Source: an uncultured Micrococcaceae bacterium (GTDB lineage Bacteria > Actinomycetota > Actinomycetes > Actinomycetales > Micrococcaceae). Taken from it: a stretch of 64,000 bases of DNA. The translations under genes were made by a program, and so were the position numbers. Location: positions 372,001 through 436,000 of the forward strand of contig CANNAD010000002.1 in NCBI GenBank assembly GCA_947502645.1, written 5' to 3'. Positions 39,880 through 50,306 of the stretch are shown here, piece by piece (position 1 is the first letter of the stretch; the number at the start of each line of letters is the position of its first letter). A model generated the notes under the pieces. It had not been told where the DNA came from. It saw only the letters and a list, made by a program, of their open reading frames with translations, and did not search any database.

Positions 39880-40071
39880 ATGAAGAAGAGTCGAGCGGCG
39901 ACCATCATCCTGCCCGAGGAACTGATTCGGCAACGAACTGAACTGGCCCGCTCCGGAGCCTCTGGTGTTCACGATGACCAGAAAAGTAGAAGATATCGTG
40001 TCGGTGTCACCAACCGGGTTGGTTCGCGGTCAGCGCGAAATCGCGCTGCCATCAAAGCGGACCTGCGGTAA
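39880..40071 (+). CDS. possible 63-residue basic protein
   Basis: The reading frame starts MKKSRAATIILPEELIRQR with GAGAGGG about nine bases upstream and ends in a basic stretch (SARNRAAIKADLR). I do not recognise it and see no motif. The 322-base gap between the divergent hydrolase and the GNAT gene has otherwise only a possible promoter near 39820-39850. It could be chance coding or a short regulatory peptide. Confidence 0.3.
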   Translation: MKKSRAATIILPEELIRQRTELARSGASGVHDDQKSRRYRVGVTNRVGSRSARNRAAIKADLR

Positions 40072-40104
40072 CCGGCAAACGCTCTGCAAGGTGAGCACGT
40101 GTCT

Positions 40105-40611
40105 TCACGATACCGTTCGCCTCATGGCAACTCGCGGCCACGCCGTCAGCCCCAGAACGTGTTCACGTTCGCGGAGAGCAACAAGGCCGGGAGTCAGTTT
40201 TCCCGACTCAATCACGGAGAAGCCGAGCCGGGCATAATACGGCGCATTCCATGGCACATCCGCGAATGTCATCAGCGTCAAAGACGGGAACCCCTGATCC
40301 CGCGCCCAGACTTCTGCGACATCTATCAGTGCCGCTCCCAGGCCGAGACGCGCATGATCCGGATGAACCGAGACCTGTTCAATATGAGCTGCGCTATCAA
40401 TGATGTCCACCAATAGGTAACCAACTGGACTATCGACGTCGTCCGTTGCCACCCACGCTCTCCCACCCCGCTGGTAGTCCAGCAACTCATCCAGCGGGAG
40501 AGGCTCATCTTCGGCGATAGACGCCATTCCCACCTCCCGAAAAGGATCACCTGCGGCGCGCTCAAGCGCCCGGAGGAAGTTGACGTCATCAGCGCTGGCT
40601 TGGCGGATCAT
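40105..40611 (-). CDS. GNAT-family N-acetyltransferase
   Basis: A 168-residue acetyltransferase. It starts MIRQASADDVNFLRALERAAGDPF, with the acetyl-CoA-binding motif A as HPDHARLGLGAALIDVAEVWARDQG (R/Q-x-x-G-x-G/A type, here RLGLGA) and the late beta strand NAPYYARLGFSVIE. Substrate is unknown. Its start overlaps the stop of the upstream NAD(P)-binding gene by four bases (ATGA), so the two are coupled. Confidence 0.9.
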   Translation of the reverse strand: MIRQASADDVNFLRALERAAGDPFREVGMASIAEDEPLPLDELLDYQRGGRAWVATDDVDSPVGYLLVDIIDSAAHIEQVSVHPDHARLGLGAALIDVAEVWARDQGFPSLTLMTFADVPWNAPYYARLGFSVIESGKLTPGLVALREREHVLGLTAWPRVAMRRTVS

Positions 40612-41369
40612 GGCGCGGTTGGAGGATACGACGTCGTCAGCCAGGCTTCAAACGTCGGACCACGCCGTTCGACGTCGGGTCCCGGAAGCAGTGCGCCGCC
40701 GGAAAGCGCCCGCGACGCTCCCGGATATGGTATCGGGACAACCCGGACGCCGGACCGGTCCTGATTCGCAACGGCCTGCGCCAGATCGCTGAGGTCGTAG
40801 AGGTCGGGTCCGGCCACTTCACGCAGTCTCTGGGCCGGACCGGCGCTGACCTCGCATAGCACTTCCGCCGCTGATTCGGCCGCCATGGGCGCGCTGAGCA
40901 TATGCGGTACAAAGGCGACCTTCCCAACGCGCACCTGGGACATCAGGCTTCGCACCAGTTCATACCACTGGGTTGTGTGGACGATCGTGTACGGCACGCT
41001 ACCTGCGGCCACGATCCTCTCCTGCGCCGCCTTGCCCTGGTAGTAGCCCATACCGCGAAGCTCTGGTGCGGCAGCGTTGACAATCGACAGCAGCACGAGG
41101 TGCGGGACATCTGCGCGTTTGGCGGCTGCGACAACGTTCGTACTCATTCGGCCGAGCACCTCAATGGCTTTGCGCGCGCTCATCGTCATGTAGTTGGTGC
41201 AGTCAATAACAGCATCGGCACCGGCAAAGGCCTCATCAAGACCAACGCCAGTGGAAGAATCCACACCGTTCGCCCGCATGGCTGCTACGACGTCGTGCTC
41301 CTGGTCCGCAAGCCGCTTGGTGATCAACTTCCCCATGGTTCCGGATGCTCCGAGCACAACAATCCTCAT
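40608..41369 (-). CDS. NAD(P)-binding NmrA/atypical SDR protein
   Basis: A 253-residue Rossmann protein beginning MRIVVLGASGTMGKLITKRL, with the G-x-x-G-x-x-G nucleotide motif and VVAAAKRADVPHLVLLSIV. It follows the atypical SDR pattern of NmrA and NAD(P)H-azoreductase-like sugar-epimerase relatives. The canonical catalytic Tyr-x3-Lys is represented only by GYYQGKAAQE, which fits YxxxK (Y-Y-Q-G-K). The function is unknown; a redox sensor or quinone/ketone reductase is possible. Confidence 0.85.
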   Translation of the reverse strand: MRIVVLGASGTMGKLITKRLADQEHDVVAAMRANGVDSSTGVGLDEAFAGADAVIDCTNYMTMSARKAIEVLGRMSTNVVAAAKRADVPHLVLLSIVNAAAPELRGMGYYQGKAAQERIVAAGSVPYTIVHTTQWYELVRSLMSQVRVGKVAFVPHMLSAPMAAESAAEVLCEVSAGPAQRLREVAGPDLYDLSDLAQAVANQDRSGVRVVPIPYPGASRALSGGALLPGPDVERRGPTFEAWLTTSYPPTAP

Positions 41370-41484
41370 GGGCTATGTCTACTCGATCTCGGGGCCCGGT
41401 GCCAGAGGCGTCCACCGTCGGGAATTGTTCCTGCAGGCTGAAGGTTTGCACTAGTGAAAATACCGACGACTGAAAGGGCACACC

Positions 41485-41790
41485 ATGGCCGAGACTTCAA
41501 CCCAGGACAGCGCGGCATATATCCCGGAGGATGGAACCATCACCATGTTCACCACGAACTGGTGCGGTTATTGCCGTCGGCTCAAATCGCAGCTGGACTC
41601 TCAAGGGGTGGGTTACCGCGAGGTCAACATTGAGGACGTCGAGGGTACGGCCGCACTGGTGGAGTCCCTGAACAACGGCAACCAGACTGTGCCGACGGTC
41701 CTCTTCCCGGACGGCTCAGCGGCAACCAACCCTTCAGCTGCCGAGGTTCGTTCACGTCTGGGACTTCAGGACGCTCCCACCGTAGGATGA
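41485..41790 (+). CDS. mycoredoxin (glutaredoxin-like)
   Basis: A 101-residue thioredoxin-fold protein with the active site WCGYCRRLKSQL (CGYC near residue 29) and the cis-Pro segment QTVPTVLFPDGS. This matches mycoredoxin-1, which reduces mycothiol mixed disulfides in actinobacteria. An N-terminal extension of about 17 residues precedes the strand TITMFTTNWCGYC. It lies just upstream of the mycothiol-dependent dehydrogenase, consistent with shared thiol chemistry. Confidence 0.88.
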   Translation: MAETSTQDSAAYIPEDGTITMFTTNWCGYCRRLKSQLDSQGVGYREVNIEDVEGTAALVESLNNGNQTVPTVLFPDGSAATNPSAAEVRSRLGLQDAPTVG

Positions 41791-41842
41791 ATTGGTGGGC
41801 TCGGAACGCGAGCTTGCGGAGCATGACTGAGAGGACACGTCA

Positions 41843-42928
41843 ATGGTTCACAAGGTTCAGGCCGCTGTAGTTCATGCCAAGGATGGGCCAGTATCTCTGG
41901 AGACCATTCTGGTCCCGGATCCGGGACCAGGTGAGGCTCTGGTGGACATCCTCACGTGCGGTGTATGCCATACGGATCTGGCTTACCAACAGGGCGGCAT
42001 CAGCGACGATTACCCGTTCCTGCTGGGTCACGAAGCCACCGGGGTGGTCAACGCCGTGGGCGACGGCGTCACTGAGGTTGCCCCGGGCGACCGCGTGATA
42101 CTCAACTGGCGTGCGGTATGCGGTGAGTGTCGTGCCTGCCGCCGCGGCCAGCCCCAGTACTGCTTCGACACCCACAACGCCACACAAAAGATGACGCTCG
42201 AGGACGGCACCGAGCTCAGCCCGGCACTCGGAATCGGCGCCTTCGCTGAGAAGACCCTTGTGGCCGCAGGTCAGTGCACCAAGGTTGATCCTGAGGCCGA
42301 TCCTGCTGCTGCAGGGCTTCTGGGTTGCGGAATCATGGCCGGCATCGGCGCTGCCATTAACACCGGCGGCGTCAAGCACGGCGACTCTGTGGCTGTTATT
42401 GGTTGCGGCGGCGTAGGCACAGCTGCCATTGCCGGCGCTCGGCTTGCCGGCGCGACGACGATCATCGCCGTGGACCTCGATGACTCCAAGACAGCCAAAG
42501 CGAAAGAGCTCGGCGCAACACACGCCGTGAACTCCAAAAACACGGACCCGGTTGAAGCGATCCGGGAACTCACCGGAGGTTTCGGTGCAGACGTCGTGAT
42601 CGACGCCGTCGGACGTCCCGAAACCTACAAGCAGGCATTCTACGCACGCGATTTGGCCGGGACAGTCGTTCTGGTGGGTGTGCCGACGCCGGAGATGACC
42701 CTTGAACTGCCGCTGCTGGACATCTTCGGACGCGGCGGCTCGCTGAAGTCCTCCTGGTACGGGGATTGTCTGCCGTCCCGCGACTTCCCGATGCTGATCA
42801 GCCACTATCTCAACGGCAATCTGGACCTCGACGCTTTCGTCTCGGAACGGATCAGCATTGACGATATTGAGGGCGCGTTTGACCGGATGAAGACCGGCAA
42901 GGTGCTGCGTTCGGTGGTGGAACTCTGA
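41843..42928 (+). CDS. S-(hydroxymethyl)mycothiol dehydrogenase
   Basis: A 361-residue zinc-dependent alcohol dehydrogenase. It has catalytic-zinc ligands in [13 protein letters not shown] and GHEATGVV, the structural zinc Cys cluster [15 protein letters not shown], and the NAD site [15 protein letters not shown]. The start [21 protein letters not shown] is typical for the mycothiol-dependent formaldehyde dehydrogenase family (AdhE2/MscR). It oxidises the formaldehyde-mycothiol adduct, and also reduces nitrosomycothiol in characterised members. Its stop overlaps the start of the metallo-hydrolase gene, giving a coupled pair. Confidence 0.92.
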   Translation: MVHKVQAAVVHAKDGPVSLETILVPDPGPGEALVDILTCGVCHTDLAYQQGGISDDYPFLLGHEATGVVNAVGDGVTEVAPGDRVILNWRAVCGECRACRRGQPQYCFDTHNATQKMTLEDGTELSPALGIGAFAEKTLVAAGQCTKVDPEADPAAAGLLGCGIMAGIGAAINTGGVKHGDSVAVIGCGGVGTAAIAGARLAGATTIIAVDLDDSKTAKAKELGATHAVNSKNTDPVEAIRELTGGFGADVVIDAVGRPETYKQAFYARDLAGTVVLVGVPTPEMTLELPLLDIFGRGGSLKSSWYGDCLPSRDFPMLISHYLNGNLDLDAFVSERISIDDIEGAFDRMKTGKVLRSVVEL

Positions 42929-43563
42929 TGGCGGGCAACGTGAGAATCGACAACGCGGTCACGTCCGGCACGTTCTCGCTCGACGGCGGGACCTGGGACG
43001 TGGACAACAACGTCTGGGTTGTGGGCAATGACACCGAATGCGTCATCATCGACGCACCGCACGACGTCGGCCCCATCCTCGAGATGGTCGGTGTCCGGAC
43101 CGTCACAGCAATACTTCTGACGCACGCCCATGACGACCACATCGGTGCTGCACTGCAGCTCCGTGAATCAACTGCGGCGCCCATCTACCTTCACCCGGAT
43201 GACCGGATGCTGTGGGACCGGGTGAACCCGGACAGCGCGCCCGACCATGAGGTAGCGGATCAGGACACGTTCGACGTCGCCGGCACCCAGTTGACGGCGA
43301 TCCACACCCCCGGCCACTCCCCCGGTTCGGTCAGTTACTACCTGCAGAGCGAAGAAACCGTCTTCACCGGTGACACCCTGTTTCAGGGCGGGCCTGGTGC
43401 AACGGGAAGGTCCTACAGCGATTTCCCGACGATCATCGAATCCATCAAGTACCGTTTGCTGGTGCTGCCAGCAGAAACGGTGGTCCGCACCGGGCACGGC
43501 GATTCCACGACCATCGGAGATGAAGCGCCGAACCTCGACGAGTGGATAGCCCGCGGTTCCTGA
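42928..43563 (+). CDS. MBL-fold metallo-hydrolase paired with the mycothiol dehydrogenase
   Basis: A 211-residue metallo-beta-lactamase-fold hydrolase with the metal motif HAHDDHIGAAL, HTPGHSPGSVSYY, and FTGDTLFQGGPGATGR. It resembles glyoxalase II-type thioesterases. Immediate coupling to the dehydrogenase, as for the mycobacterial neighbour Rv2260, suggests that it hydrolyses S-formylmycothiol to formate and mycothiol. That substrate is an inference from gene order. Confidence 0.9.
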   Translation: MAGNVRIDNAVTSGTFSLDGGTWDVDNNVWVVGNDTECVIIDAPHDVGPILEMVGVRTVTAILLTHAHDDHIGAALQLRESTAAPIYLHPDDRMLWDRVNPDSAPDHEVADQDTFDVAGTQLTAIHTPGHSPGSVSYYLQSEETVFTGDTLFQGGPGATGRSYSDFPTIIESIKYRLLVLPAETVVRTGHGDSTTIGDEAPNLDEWIARGS

Positions 43564-43566
43564 CCC

Positions 43567-44355
43567 TCAGTGGTTCGCGGTCTGCGCCTCTTCGGTTCGG
43601 GCCGCGAGCCAGTGCCAGGGCTGGCTCTCCAGCGCCGCGTAGTCGGCGTACGCAGCAAGGACAGCTTCCTGCACAGCGTTGACATCGAGGCCAGGAACCA
43701 GATCTTCCGCCGCCCCAGCTGTCCGCGGGTCCCAGTCCAATCCCAATGCGGCATAGGCGTCCGTCAGGACCGATCGGATCGGCGCCGAATTCTCGACGAC
43801 AATCACCGATGAAAAGAGCCATGCGCCGGCGACGATACGCTGGGCCGTACCCACGAGCTTGATAGCAGGAACCGAGGCAACCTTGCCATGGACGCTGAAC
43901 TCCCCAGGACAATACTCGCCGGGGATCTCCCCCACCGCCGCGTCGACGCCGCAGCTTCGAAGCGCCGACGCAAGAAGCTGACCGAAGAAATCGAAACGCT
44001 GACGTGAGCCAGCTACGGCGTCGTCGTGCGGTTCCAGATGGTCAATGACCAGGCAGCCTGGGTGATAAGCCGCGGCGCGGCCGCCCGCCCGTCGAACCAG
44101 AGGTTCGTACCCGGCCTCAAGGCTCGCCGCCGAGGCCTGTTCGAAGCCGTCGAGCCGAACGTCGCGCTGGCCGAACGCCATCGTGGGCTGCGGCCGGTAA
44201 ATACGCAGGACGGCGCCGACACGTCCGGTCTTGACGGCATCGAGAATCCTCAGAGCGTAGTCCAGATCCGCCATGGCGCCGAGCGGCGAATCCTGAATAA
44301 CCACGGAGAGACCGGGCGCCTGCGTGAACGCTGGCCGCCCGCTCGCGGTCCTCAC
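43567..44355 (-). CDS. lipoate--protein ligase family protein
   Basis: A 262-residue protein of the LplA/LipM/BirA fold. It has the RRAGGRAAAYHPGCLVIDH segment near residue 90 (the RRxGGG-type acyl-binding loop) and a lysine-bearing GEFSVHGKVASVPAIKLVGTAQ region, followed by the strand VAGAWLFSSVIVV. It may transfer octanoyl or lipoyl groups. It is not next to lipoyl-dependent enzymes here. It lies 2 bases after the thioesterase gene on the same strand. Confidence 0.82.
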   Translation of the reverse strand: MRTASGRPAFTQAPGLSVVIQDSPLGAMADLDYALRILDAVKTGRVGAVLRIYRPQPTMAFGQRDVRLDGFEQASAASLEAGYEPLVRRAGGRAAAYHPGCLVIDHLEPHDDAVAGSRQRFDFFGQLLASALRSCGVDAAVGEIPGEYCPGEFSVHGKVASVPAIKLVGTAQRIVAGAWLFSSVIVVENSAPIRSVLTDAYAALGLDWDPRTAGAAEDLVPGLDVNAVQEAVLAAYADYAALESQPWHWLAARTEEAQTANH

Positions 44356-44357
44356 GC

Positions 44358-45137
44358 TCAGGTCTTCCGGATAGTCAGAAGCTGTTCGGAGCGGCCAAAC
44401 GGCCCGTCGGCGTCGTGCAGGATGGTGGAAGTCAGCCCAATTCCGTCCTCGCCGAAGGTCACCCGGTTATCGAGCCCCAACCAGCGGCCGCGCGGGTTCC
44501 GGTGGAGGTGGATCTGCAGGTCCACGTTCGGGAACATGTAGCTTCCGGCCCCCGGACGGACCCGGGAGGCGATGCCGTTCGCCGTATCTACGAGACCGAT
44601 CAGCTGGACCAGGTTCGACGTCGTCACGCCCTCCACCATGTCGTAGGGGCTGTGGACCCATACCTGACCACGGCCAGGACGATGCCCCTCAACTACACGC
44701 AAATCCAGCGACGCGATATACCCGCCCGGCCATTCGCTCATGCCAGTCCAGATTTTGGCTTCATCCGGGCCCGGCATGGAGTGGTCCTCAACGGCGGCTA
44801 CAGCCGAGGTGTCCTCGGTCTTCAGACGCCATGCGGTGGCCCGAATCGCAGTGCGCCCATTGGCCACCATCTCTGCCTCAAGCAGCTCGATGGTTTTGCC
44901 CGGCCGGATAACTTTCGCTGTTGCGGTGAACTCGCCGCCATGAATCATGCCGAGGATGTCGTAGCTGATCCGCGCCATCCGCATGTCTTCGCGGGGGCTG
45001 CACTGCTCCAGGACGTGGGCAAGGATGCCCGAGGCTGGCGCCATGTGCTGCTCCTGCGGCTGCCAGGCGCCCTGCGCATGAATGGTGGATTCGTATGTGT
45101 CGCCGCCGAGGTGACGGTAATAGGCTTCGGTGGTCAT
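44358..45137 (-). CDS. acyl-CoA thioesterase-like hotdog protein
   Basis: A 259-residue, two-hotdog protein resembling the TesB-like thioesterase family. Supporting stretches are PASGILAHVLEQCSPREDMRMARISYDILGMIHGGEFTAT (described by its key GMIHGG turn) and the second-half LVQLIGLVDTANGIASRV, with the acidic/Gln/Thr catalytic set not certain. It begins MTTEAYYRHLGGDTYEST and its homologues act on acyl-CoA substrates. It is grouped with the lipoate-ligase-like gene (2-base gap). Confidence 0.8.
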   Translation of the reverse strand: MTTEAYYRHLGGDTYESTIHAQGAWQPQEQHMAPASGILAHVLEQCSPREDMRMARISYDILGMIHGGEFTATAKVIRPGKTIELLEAEMVANGRTAIRATAWRLKTEDTSAVAAVEDHSMPGPDEAKIWTGMSEWPGGYIASLDLRVVEGHRPGRGQVWVHSPYDMVEGVTTSNLVQLIGLVDTANGIASRVRPGAGSYMFPNVDLQIHLHRNPRGRWLGLDNRVTFGEDGIGLTSTILHDADGPFGRSEQLLTIRKT

Positions 45138-45333
45138 GTGACTCCCTTGAGAATGGCTGGTTCCAATCTATTTGACCCGGCAGGAGGCGACAAATTATCG
45201 GCGGTATTTACGCTGGTGATGACCTTTTCCGGGTACATTGTGGCCATGGGCTGAAGCACCTGGACGTCAAAGGAGATCACGCGATGAACAATCCCAGGAA
45301 CGTTGCAAGACCTGCAGTGGGCGTTTCTTCGTG

Positions 45334-46273
45334 GTGACCGATCGGCTCATGCTCCTTGACACGGCGTCGTTGTATTTCCGTGCCTTTCACGGGCGTGCCG
45401 GAGACCATCACGGCGTCCGATGGAACGCCCGTGAATGCCGTCCGCGGGCTACTGGATATGATTGCCCGGCTCGTCACGGACTATGAGCCCACCCAGCTGG
45501 TGGCCTGCTGGGACGATGACTGGCGACCGTCCTGGCGCGTTGACCTGATTCCGAGTTACAAGGCACACCGGGTTACGTCGGCAGTTGCCGATGGTGTCGA
45601 CGTCGAGGAGGCGCCGGCAGGTCTCATCGCCCAACTGCCGGTGATCCGCGATGTGCTGGCGGCACTCAACATCAGTGTGATCGGTGCGGCACATCACGAG
45701 GCCGACGACGTCATCGGCAGCCTTGCCAGCCAGGCGAACGTACCAGTGGACGTCGTGACGGGAGACCGTGACCTCTTTCAGCTGATCGACGACGACCGGA
45801 ACGTGCGTGTGCTGTACACGGCGCGCGGGATGAGCGGCTTGGAGGTCCTGACGGATGCGACTCTCGTGAACAAGTATGAAGTGAGCCCTCGCCAATATGT
45901 GGATTACGCCGTGCTACGCGGAGACTCCTCGGACGGTCTTCCCGGGGTTGGCGGTATTGGCGAGAAGACGGCTGTAAAACTCCTGCAGGAATTTGGGGAC
46001 CTCGAGGGGATCATCTCCGCCGCCGACGATCCGTCGTCGAGCCTGTCCCCATCAGTGCGTGCGAAAATTTCCGGTTCGGCTGACTACCTCGCGGTGGCGC
46101 CCGATGTGGTGAACGTTGTGCAAGACCTCAGCCTCGGAACCCTCAATGCCGATATTCGAACGCTGGATAGCGAGCACCTAGAGGAGATTAACCGGCTCGC
46201 AACCGAATGGAGTCTCGGCGGGTCAGTTAAACGCGTACTCCGTGCGCTCAGGTCGGTTCAGGACCAAGGCTAA
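45334..46273 (+). pseudogene. 5'-3' exonuclease (FEN/Pol I-type), frameshifted
   Basis: The expected N-terminus reads VTDRLMLLDTASLYFRAFHG in one frame (GTG at 45334), then the protein continues as VPETITASDGTPVNAVRG in another frame and runs to 46273. One extra base, most simply the C at 45394 within CACGGGCGTG, explains the shift; removing it gives one 312-residue protein. The body has the FEN motifs: LVACWDDDWRPSWR, YKAHR, EADDVIGSLA, VVTGDRDLFQLIDD, and the H3TH segment GDSSDGLPGVGGIGEKTA. The family digests 5' flaps and RNA primers. As read, the gene would lose the catalytic Asp of LLDTASLYFRAFHG. A strong Shine-Dalgarno (AAAGGAG) precedes ATG at 45284, which encodes a 17-residue peptide ending in a TGA that overlaps the GTG. 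Confidence 0.85.
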
Positions 46274-46335
46274 GAACGACGACGGCGCCTGCCGCCGGGC
46301 ATATAGTGCCCGACGACAGACGCCTCCGAAGGTGC

Positions 46336-47316
<981 letters not shown>

Positions 47317-47358
47317 TTACCTCTCGAAAAAGTGTGGAAATGGCGCGGCGACGCGACG

Positions 47359-49533
47359 TCACAACATGCAGGAGACACAACCCTCTACCTCAGTCCCCTC
47401 AAGAGCCAACTGCCGTAGACGGATGTAGTACAACGTCTTGATGCCCTTGCGCCATGCGTAGATCTGGGCCTTGTTGATATCACGCGTAGTAGCCGTGTCC
47501 TTGAAGAACAGAGTCAGCGACAAGCCCTGATCCACGTGCTGTGTCGCGGCGGCGTAGGTATCGATGATCTTCTCGAAACCGATCTCGTACGCATCCTGGT
47601 AGTAGTCCAGGTTGTCATTCGTCAGGTACGGAGCCGGGTAGTAAACGCGGCCGATCTTTCCCTCTTTACGGATTTCGATTCTGGCAGCAACCGGGTGGAT
47701 CGACGACGTCGAATTGTTGATGTAGCTGATCGACCCCGTGGGCGGGACTGCCTGAAGGTTCTGGTTGTAGATTCCATGCTTCATGACGGAATCTTTCAGC
47801 TCACGCCAGTCGTCCTGGGTGGGGATGTGGACGGCCTCGAACAGTGCCCTGACGCGCTCCGTCTGCGGTACCCATTCGTTGTCCGTGTACTTGTCGAAGA
47901 ACTCACCCGAGGCATACGACGACTTCTCGAAGCCACCGAAGGTCTGCCCTGTCTCCATCGCGAGAAGATTCGACGCGCGGATGCAGTGGTAGACAACCGT
48001 GTAGAAGTAGATGTTCGTGAAGTCCAGGCCCTCTTCCGAGCCGTAGTGGACGCGCTCCCGTGCCAGATATCCATGAAGATTCATCTGACCCAGACCAATA
48101 GCGTGGGACTGGTCATTGCCTCTGGCGATCGAGGGCACCGAGGTGATGTTTGACATGACCGAGACCGCAGACAGTGCCCGGATGGCCGTCTCAATAGTGG
48201 AACCGAAGTCCGGGGAATCCATGGTCTTGGCAATGTTCAACGAGCCAAGGTTGCAGGAGATGTCCTTGCCCGTTTCATCGTAGGAAAGATCATCGTTGTA
48301 CGTTGTCGGCTGCGAGACCTGCAGGATCTCCGAACACAGGTTGGACATGATGATCTTGCCGTCGATCGGGTTGGCCCGGTTTACCGTGTCTTCAAACATG
48401 ATGTACGGGTAGCCGGATTCGAACTGGATTTCCGCGAGAGTCTGGAAGAACTCGCGTGCCTTGATCTTCGACTTCTTGATGCGTGAGTCATCAACCATCT
48501 CGTAGTACTTCTCCGTCACCGAGATGTCGGAGAACGGCATGCCGTAAACCTTCTCGACGTCATACGGGGAGAAGAGGTACATATCCTCATCACGCTTGGC
48601 GAGCTCGAACGTGATGTCAGGGATGACGACGCCGAGAGACAGCGTCTTGATACGCACCTTTTCGTCCGCATTCTCACGCTTGGTATCCAGGAACCGGTTG
48701 ATGTCCGGGTGATGGGCGTGCAGGTAAACTGCGCCGGCGCCCTGACGTGCACCGAGCTGATTGGCGTAGGAGAAGCTGTCTTCGAGGAGCTTCATCACGG
48801 GGATGACACCGGATGACTGGTTCTCGATCTGTTTGATCGGCGCGCCGACCTCACGGATATTGGTCAGGGCGAACGCGACGCCGCCGCCCCGCTTGGACAG
48901 CTGCAGCGCGGAGTTGATCGAACGGCCGATGGACTCCATGTTGTCTTCGATACGCAGCAGGAAGCACGAGACCAGCTCACCGCGCTGCCTCTTGCCGGCA
49001 TTGAGGAAGGTTGGAGTGGCAGGCTGGAAGCGTCCGTCGACGATTTCGTCCACCATGCGTGTTGCCAGCTGCTCATCACCGCGGGCCAGGTGCAGGGCAA
49101 CCATGCACACACGATCCTCATACCGCTCCAGGAATCGCTTGCCGTCAAACGTTTTGAGGGTGTACGACGTGTAGAACTTGAAGGCGCCCAGGAACGTCTC
49201 AAAGCGGAACTTCTTCTTGTAGGCGTGCGCATACAGGCCACGAATGAAGTTCATCGTGTACTGATCCAGAGTTTCACGCTCGTAGTACTCGTTCTTCACG
49301 AGATAGTCGAGCTTTTCCTCCAGATCATGGAAGAAAACAGTGTTGTTGTTGACGTGCTGGAGGAAGTACTGGTGCGCTGCCTCGCGGTCCGCCTCAAACT
49401 GAATCTCGCCGTTCGCCCCGTACAGGTTCAACATCGCATTCAACTCGTGGTACCCAAGACCTTTATAGGCTTCAGGCAACGGAGTTTTCTCGCCGGTGTC
49501 GATCACTTCTGGTTCTGCCACTGTTGCGTCCAA
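47359..49533 (-). CDS. nrdE: class Ib ribonucleotide reductase alpha subunit NrdE
   Basis: A 724-residue reductase with the short NrdE-type N-terminus, lacking the ATP cone. Evidence: [19 protein letters not shown] (first redox Cys), [10 protein letters not shown] and [16 protein letters not shown] (thiyl/second Cys region), [18 protein letters not shown], and the C-terminal CVSCML tail with the shuttle Cys pair. A TTG start at 49533 gives 724 residues. The GTG at 49506 overlaps the nrdI stop by four bases and could be the true start. It reduces NDPs to dNDPs, using NrdH as electron donor and NrdI to load the metal in NrdF. Confidence 0.97.
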   Translation of the reverse strand: MDATVAEPEVIDTGEKTPLPEAYKGLGYHELNAMLNLYGANGEIQFEADREAAHQYFLQHVNNNTVFFHDLEEKLDYLVKNEYYERETLDQYTMNFIRGLYAHAYKKKFRFETFLGAFKFYTSYTLKTFDGKRFLERYEDRVCMVALHLARGDEQLATRMVDEIVDGRFQPATPTFLNAGKRQRGELVSCFLLRIEDNMESIGRSINSALQLSKRGGGVAFALTNIREVGAPIKQIENQSSGVIPVMKLLEDSFSYANQLGARQGAGAVYLHAHHPDINRFLDTKRENADEKVRIKTLSLGVVIPDITFELAKRDEDMYLFSPYDVEKVYGMPFSDISVTEKYYEMVDDSRIKKSKIKAREFFQTLAEIQFESGYPYIMFEDTVNRANPIDGKIIMSNLCSEILQVSQPTTYNDDLSYDETGKDISCNLGSLNIAKTMDSPDFGSTIETAIRALSAVSVMSNITSVPSIARGNDQSHAIGLGQMNLHGYLARERVHYGSEEGLDFTNIYFYTVVYHCIRASNLLAMETGQTFGGFEKSSYASGEFFDKYTDNEWVPQTERVRALFEAVHIPTQDDWRELKDSVMKHGIYNQNLQAVPPTGSISYINNSTSSIHPVAARIEIRKEGKIGRVYYPAPYLTNDNLDYYQDAYEIGFEKIIDTYAAATQHVDQGLSLTLFFKDTATTRDINKAQIYAWRKGIKTLYYIRLRQLALEGTEVEGCVSCML

Positions 49534-49982
49534 AACTTTTCCAATCCCTTGCTTACACGGTCCACATCCTCGGATGTGCCCATCAGTTCAAATCTATAGA
49601 GGACGGGGACGCTACATTTTGCGGCCACTACATCTGCAGCCAGACAGTAGGTTTCCCCGAAGTTTGTGTTGCCTGCACCGATGACGCCCCTGATCAGCGT
49701 CCGGTTCTCTTCGACGTTGAGGAACTTGACCACTTGCCTCGGTACCGCTCCTTTGCCGGACACTCCCCCGTATGTGGGAAGTACAAGGACAAAGGGTTGC
49801 CTGGCGAGCAAAGTTTCCTCGTGGGTAAACACTGGGATGCGCGCCATGCGCCCGCCGAGTTTACGCACAAATTTATGGGTGTTCTCCGAGACAGAGGAGA
49901 AGTAGATCAGAGGAGCATCAGTGTCCGACGCCGGGTTATGACCCACTACTGCGCTGTGTCCGTTCATGAGCTCCGCCGTCAC
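49503..49982 (-). CDS. nrdI: NrdI flavodoxin-like protein
   Basis: A 159-residue flavoprotein that helps assemble the dimanganese-tyrosyl cofactor of NrdF. The FMN loop is [27 protein letters not shown] and [19 protein letters not shown] are further conserved segments. The start is GTG at 49982, with ATG at 49967 as an alternative. The first ~24 residues are not part of the fold. It overlaps the nrdE start region. Confidence 0.95.
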   Translation of the reverse strand: MTAELMNGHSAVVGHNPASDTDAPLIYFSSVSENTHKFVRKLGGRMARIPVFTHEETLLARQPFVLVLPTYGGVSGKGAVPRQVVKFLNVEENRTLIRGVIGAGNTNFGETYCLAADVVAAKCSVPVLYRFELMGTSEDVDRVSKGLEKFWTQQWQNQK

Positions 49983-50006
49983 GAGATCACCGACAACTAC
50001 ATGGAG

Positions 50007-50252
50007 CTACGCGACGGAAGTGGCAGCGCGCTCGCTGAGGGATTCGATCTTGTCCGGGCGGAAGCCAGACCAGTGATCCTGCTCAGTGACAACAACTGGC
50101 GCCTGCATGTAACCCAATGCGCGGACCTGTTCGAGGGCCTCCGGGTCCTGGGAAATGTCCACGCTGCGGTAGGTGATACCTTTCCTGTCCAGCGCGCGGT
50201 AGGTGGCATTGCACTGCACACATGCTGGTTTCGTATAGACCGTAACAGTCAT
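50007..50252 (-). CDS. nrdH: NrdH redoxin
   Basis: An 81-residue thioredoxin-fold redoxin with the active site CVQC (residues 11-14, YTKPACVQCNATYRAL), the cis-Pro segment QAPVVVTEQDHWSGFRPDKI, and the WSGFRPD motif of NrdH. It donates electrons to NrdE, from thioredoxin reductase. First gene of nrdHIEF; AGGGGAG lies just upstream of the ATG. Confidence 0.97.
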   Translation of the reverse strand: MTVTVYTKPACVQCNATYRALDRKGITYRSVDISQDPEALEQVRALGYMQAPVVVTEQDHWSGFRPDKIESLSERAATSVA

Positions 50253-50286
50253 GTCATTCTCCCCTTGTGAAGTCTCTCGATCTGAT

Positions 50287-50306
50287 CCCTAGATACTACA
50301 TCTAGT
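50287..50306. promoter_or_regulatory. palindrome and NrdR-like box upstream of nrdHIEF
   Basis: CTAGAT-ACTAC-ATCTAG (50287-50303) is a perfect 6-bp inverted repeat. The overlapping minus-strand 16-mer GCACTAGATGTAGTAT (50291-50306) matches the published NrdR consensus ACACTATATATAGTGT at about 12 of 16 positions. It is about 35-55 bases upstream of the nrdH start, where NrdR represses ribonucleotide reductase operons. I did not find a clear second box. Confidence 0.5.

Noticed and set aside
41840-42805. 321-codon minus-strand reading frame opposite the mycothiol dehydrogenase
   Set aside because: The sense strand encodes all zinc and NAD motifs of the dehydrogenase; the antisense frame shows none.
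44415-45254. 279-codon plus-strand reading frame opposite the thioesterase gene
   Set aside because: No motif or start signal; the minus-strand thioesterase is the better reading.
46274-46335. Terminator between the exonuclease gene and nrdF
   Set aside because: CGGGCA-TATAG-TGCCCG can form a short hairpin, but it has no T tract on either side, so it is not listed.
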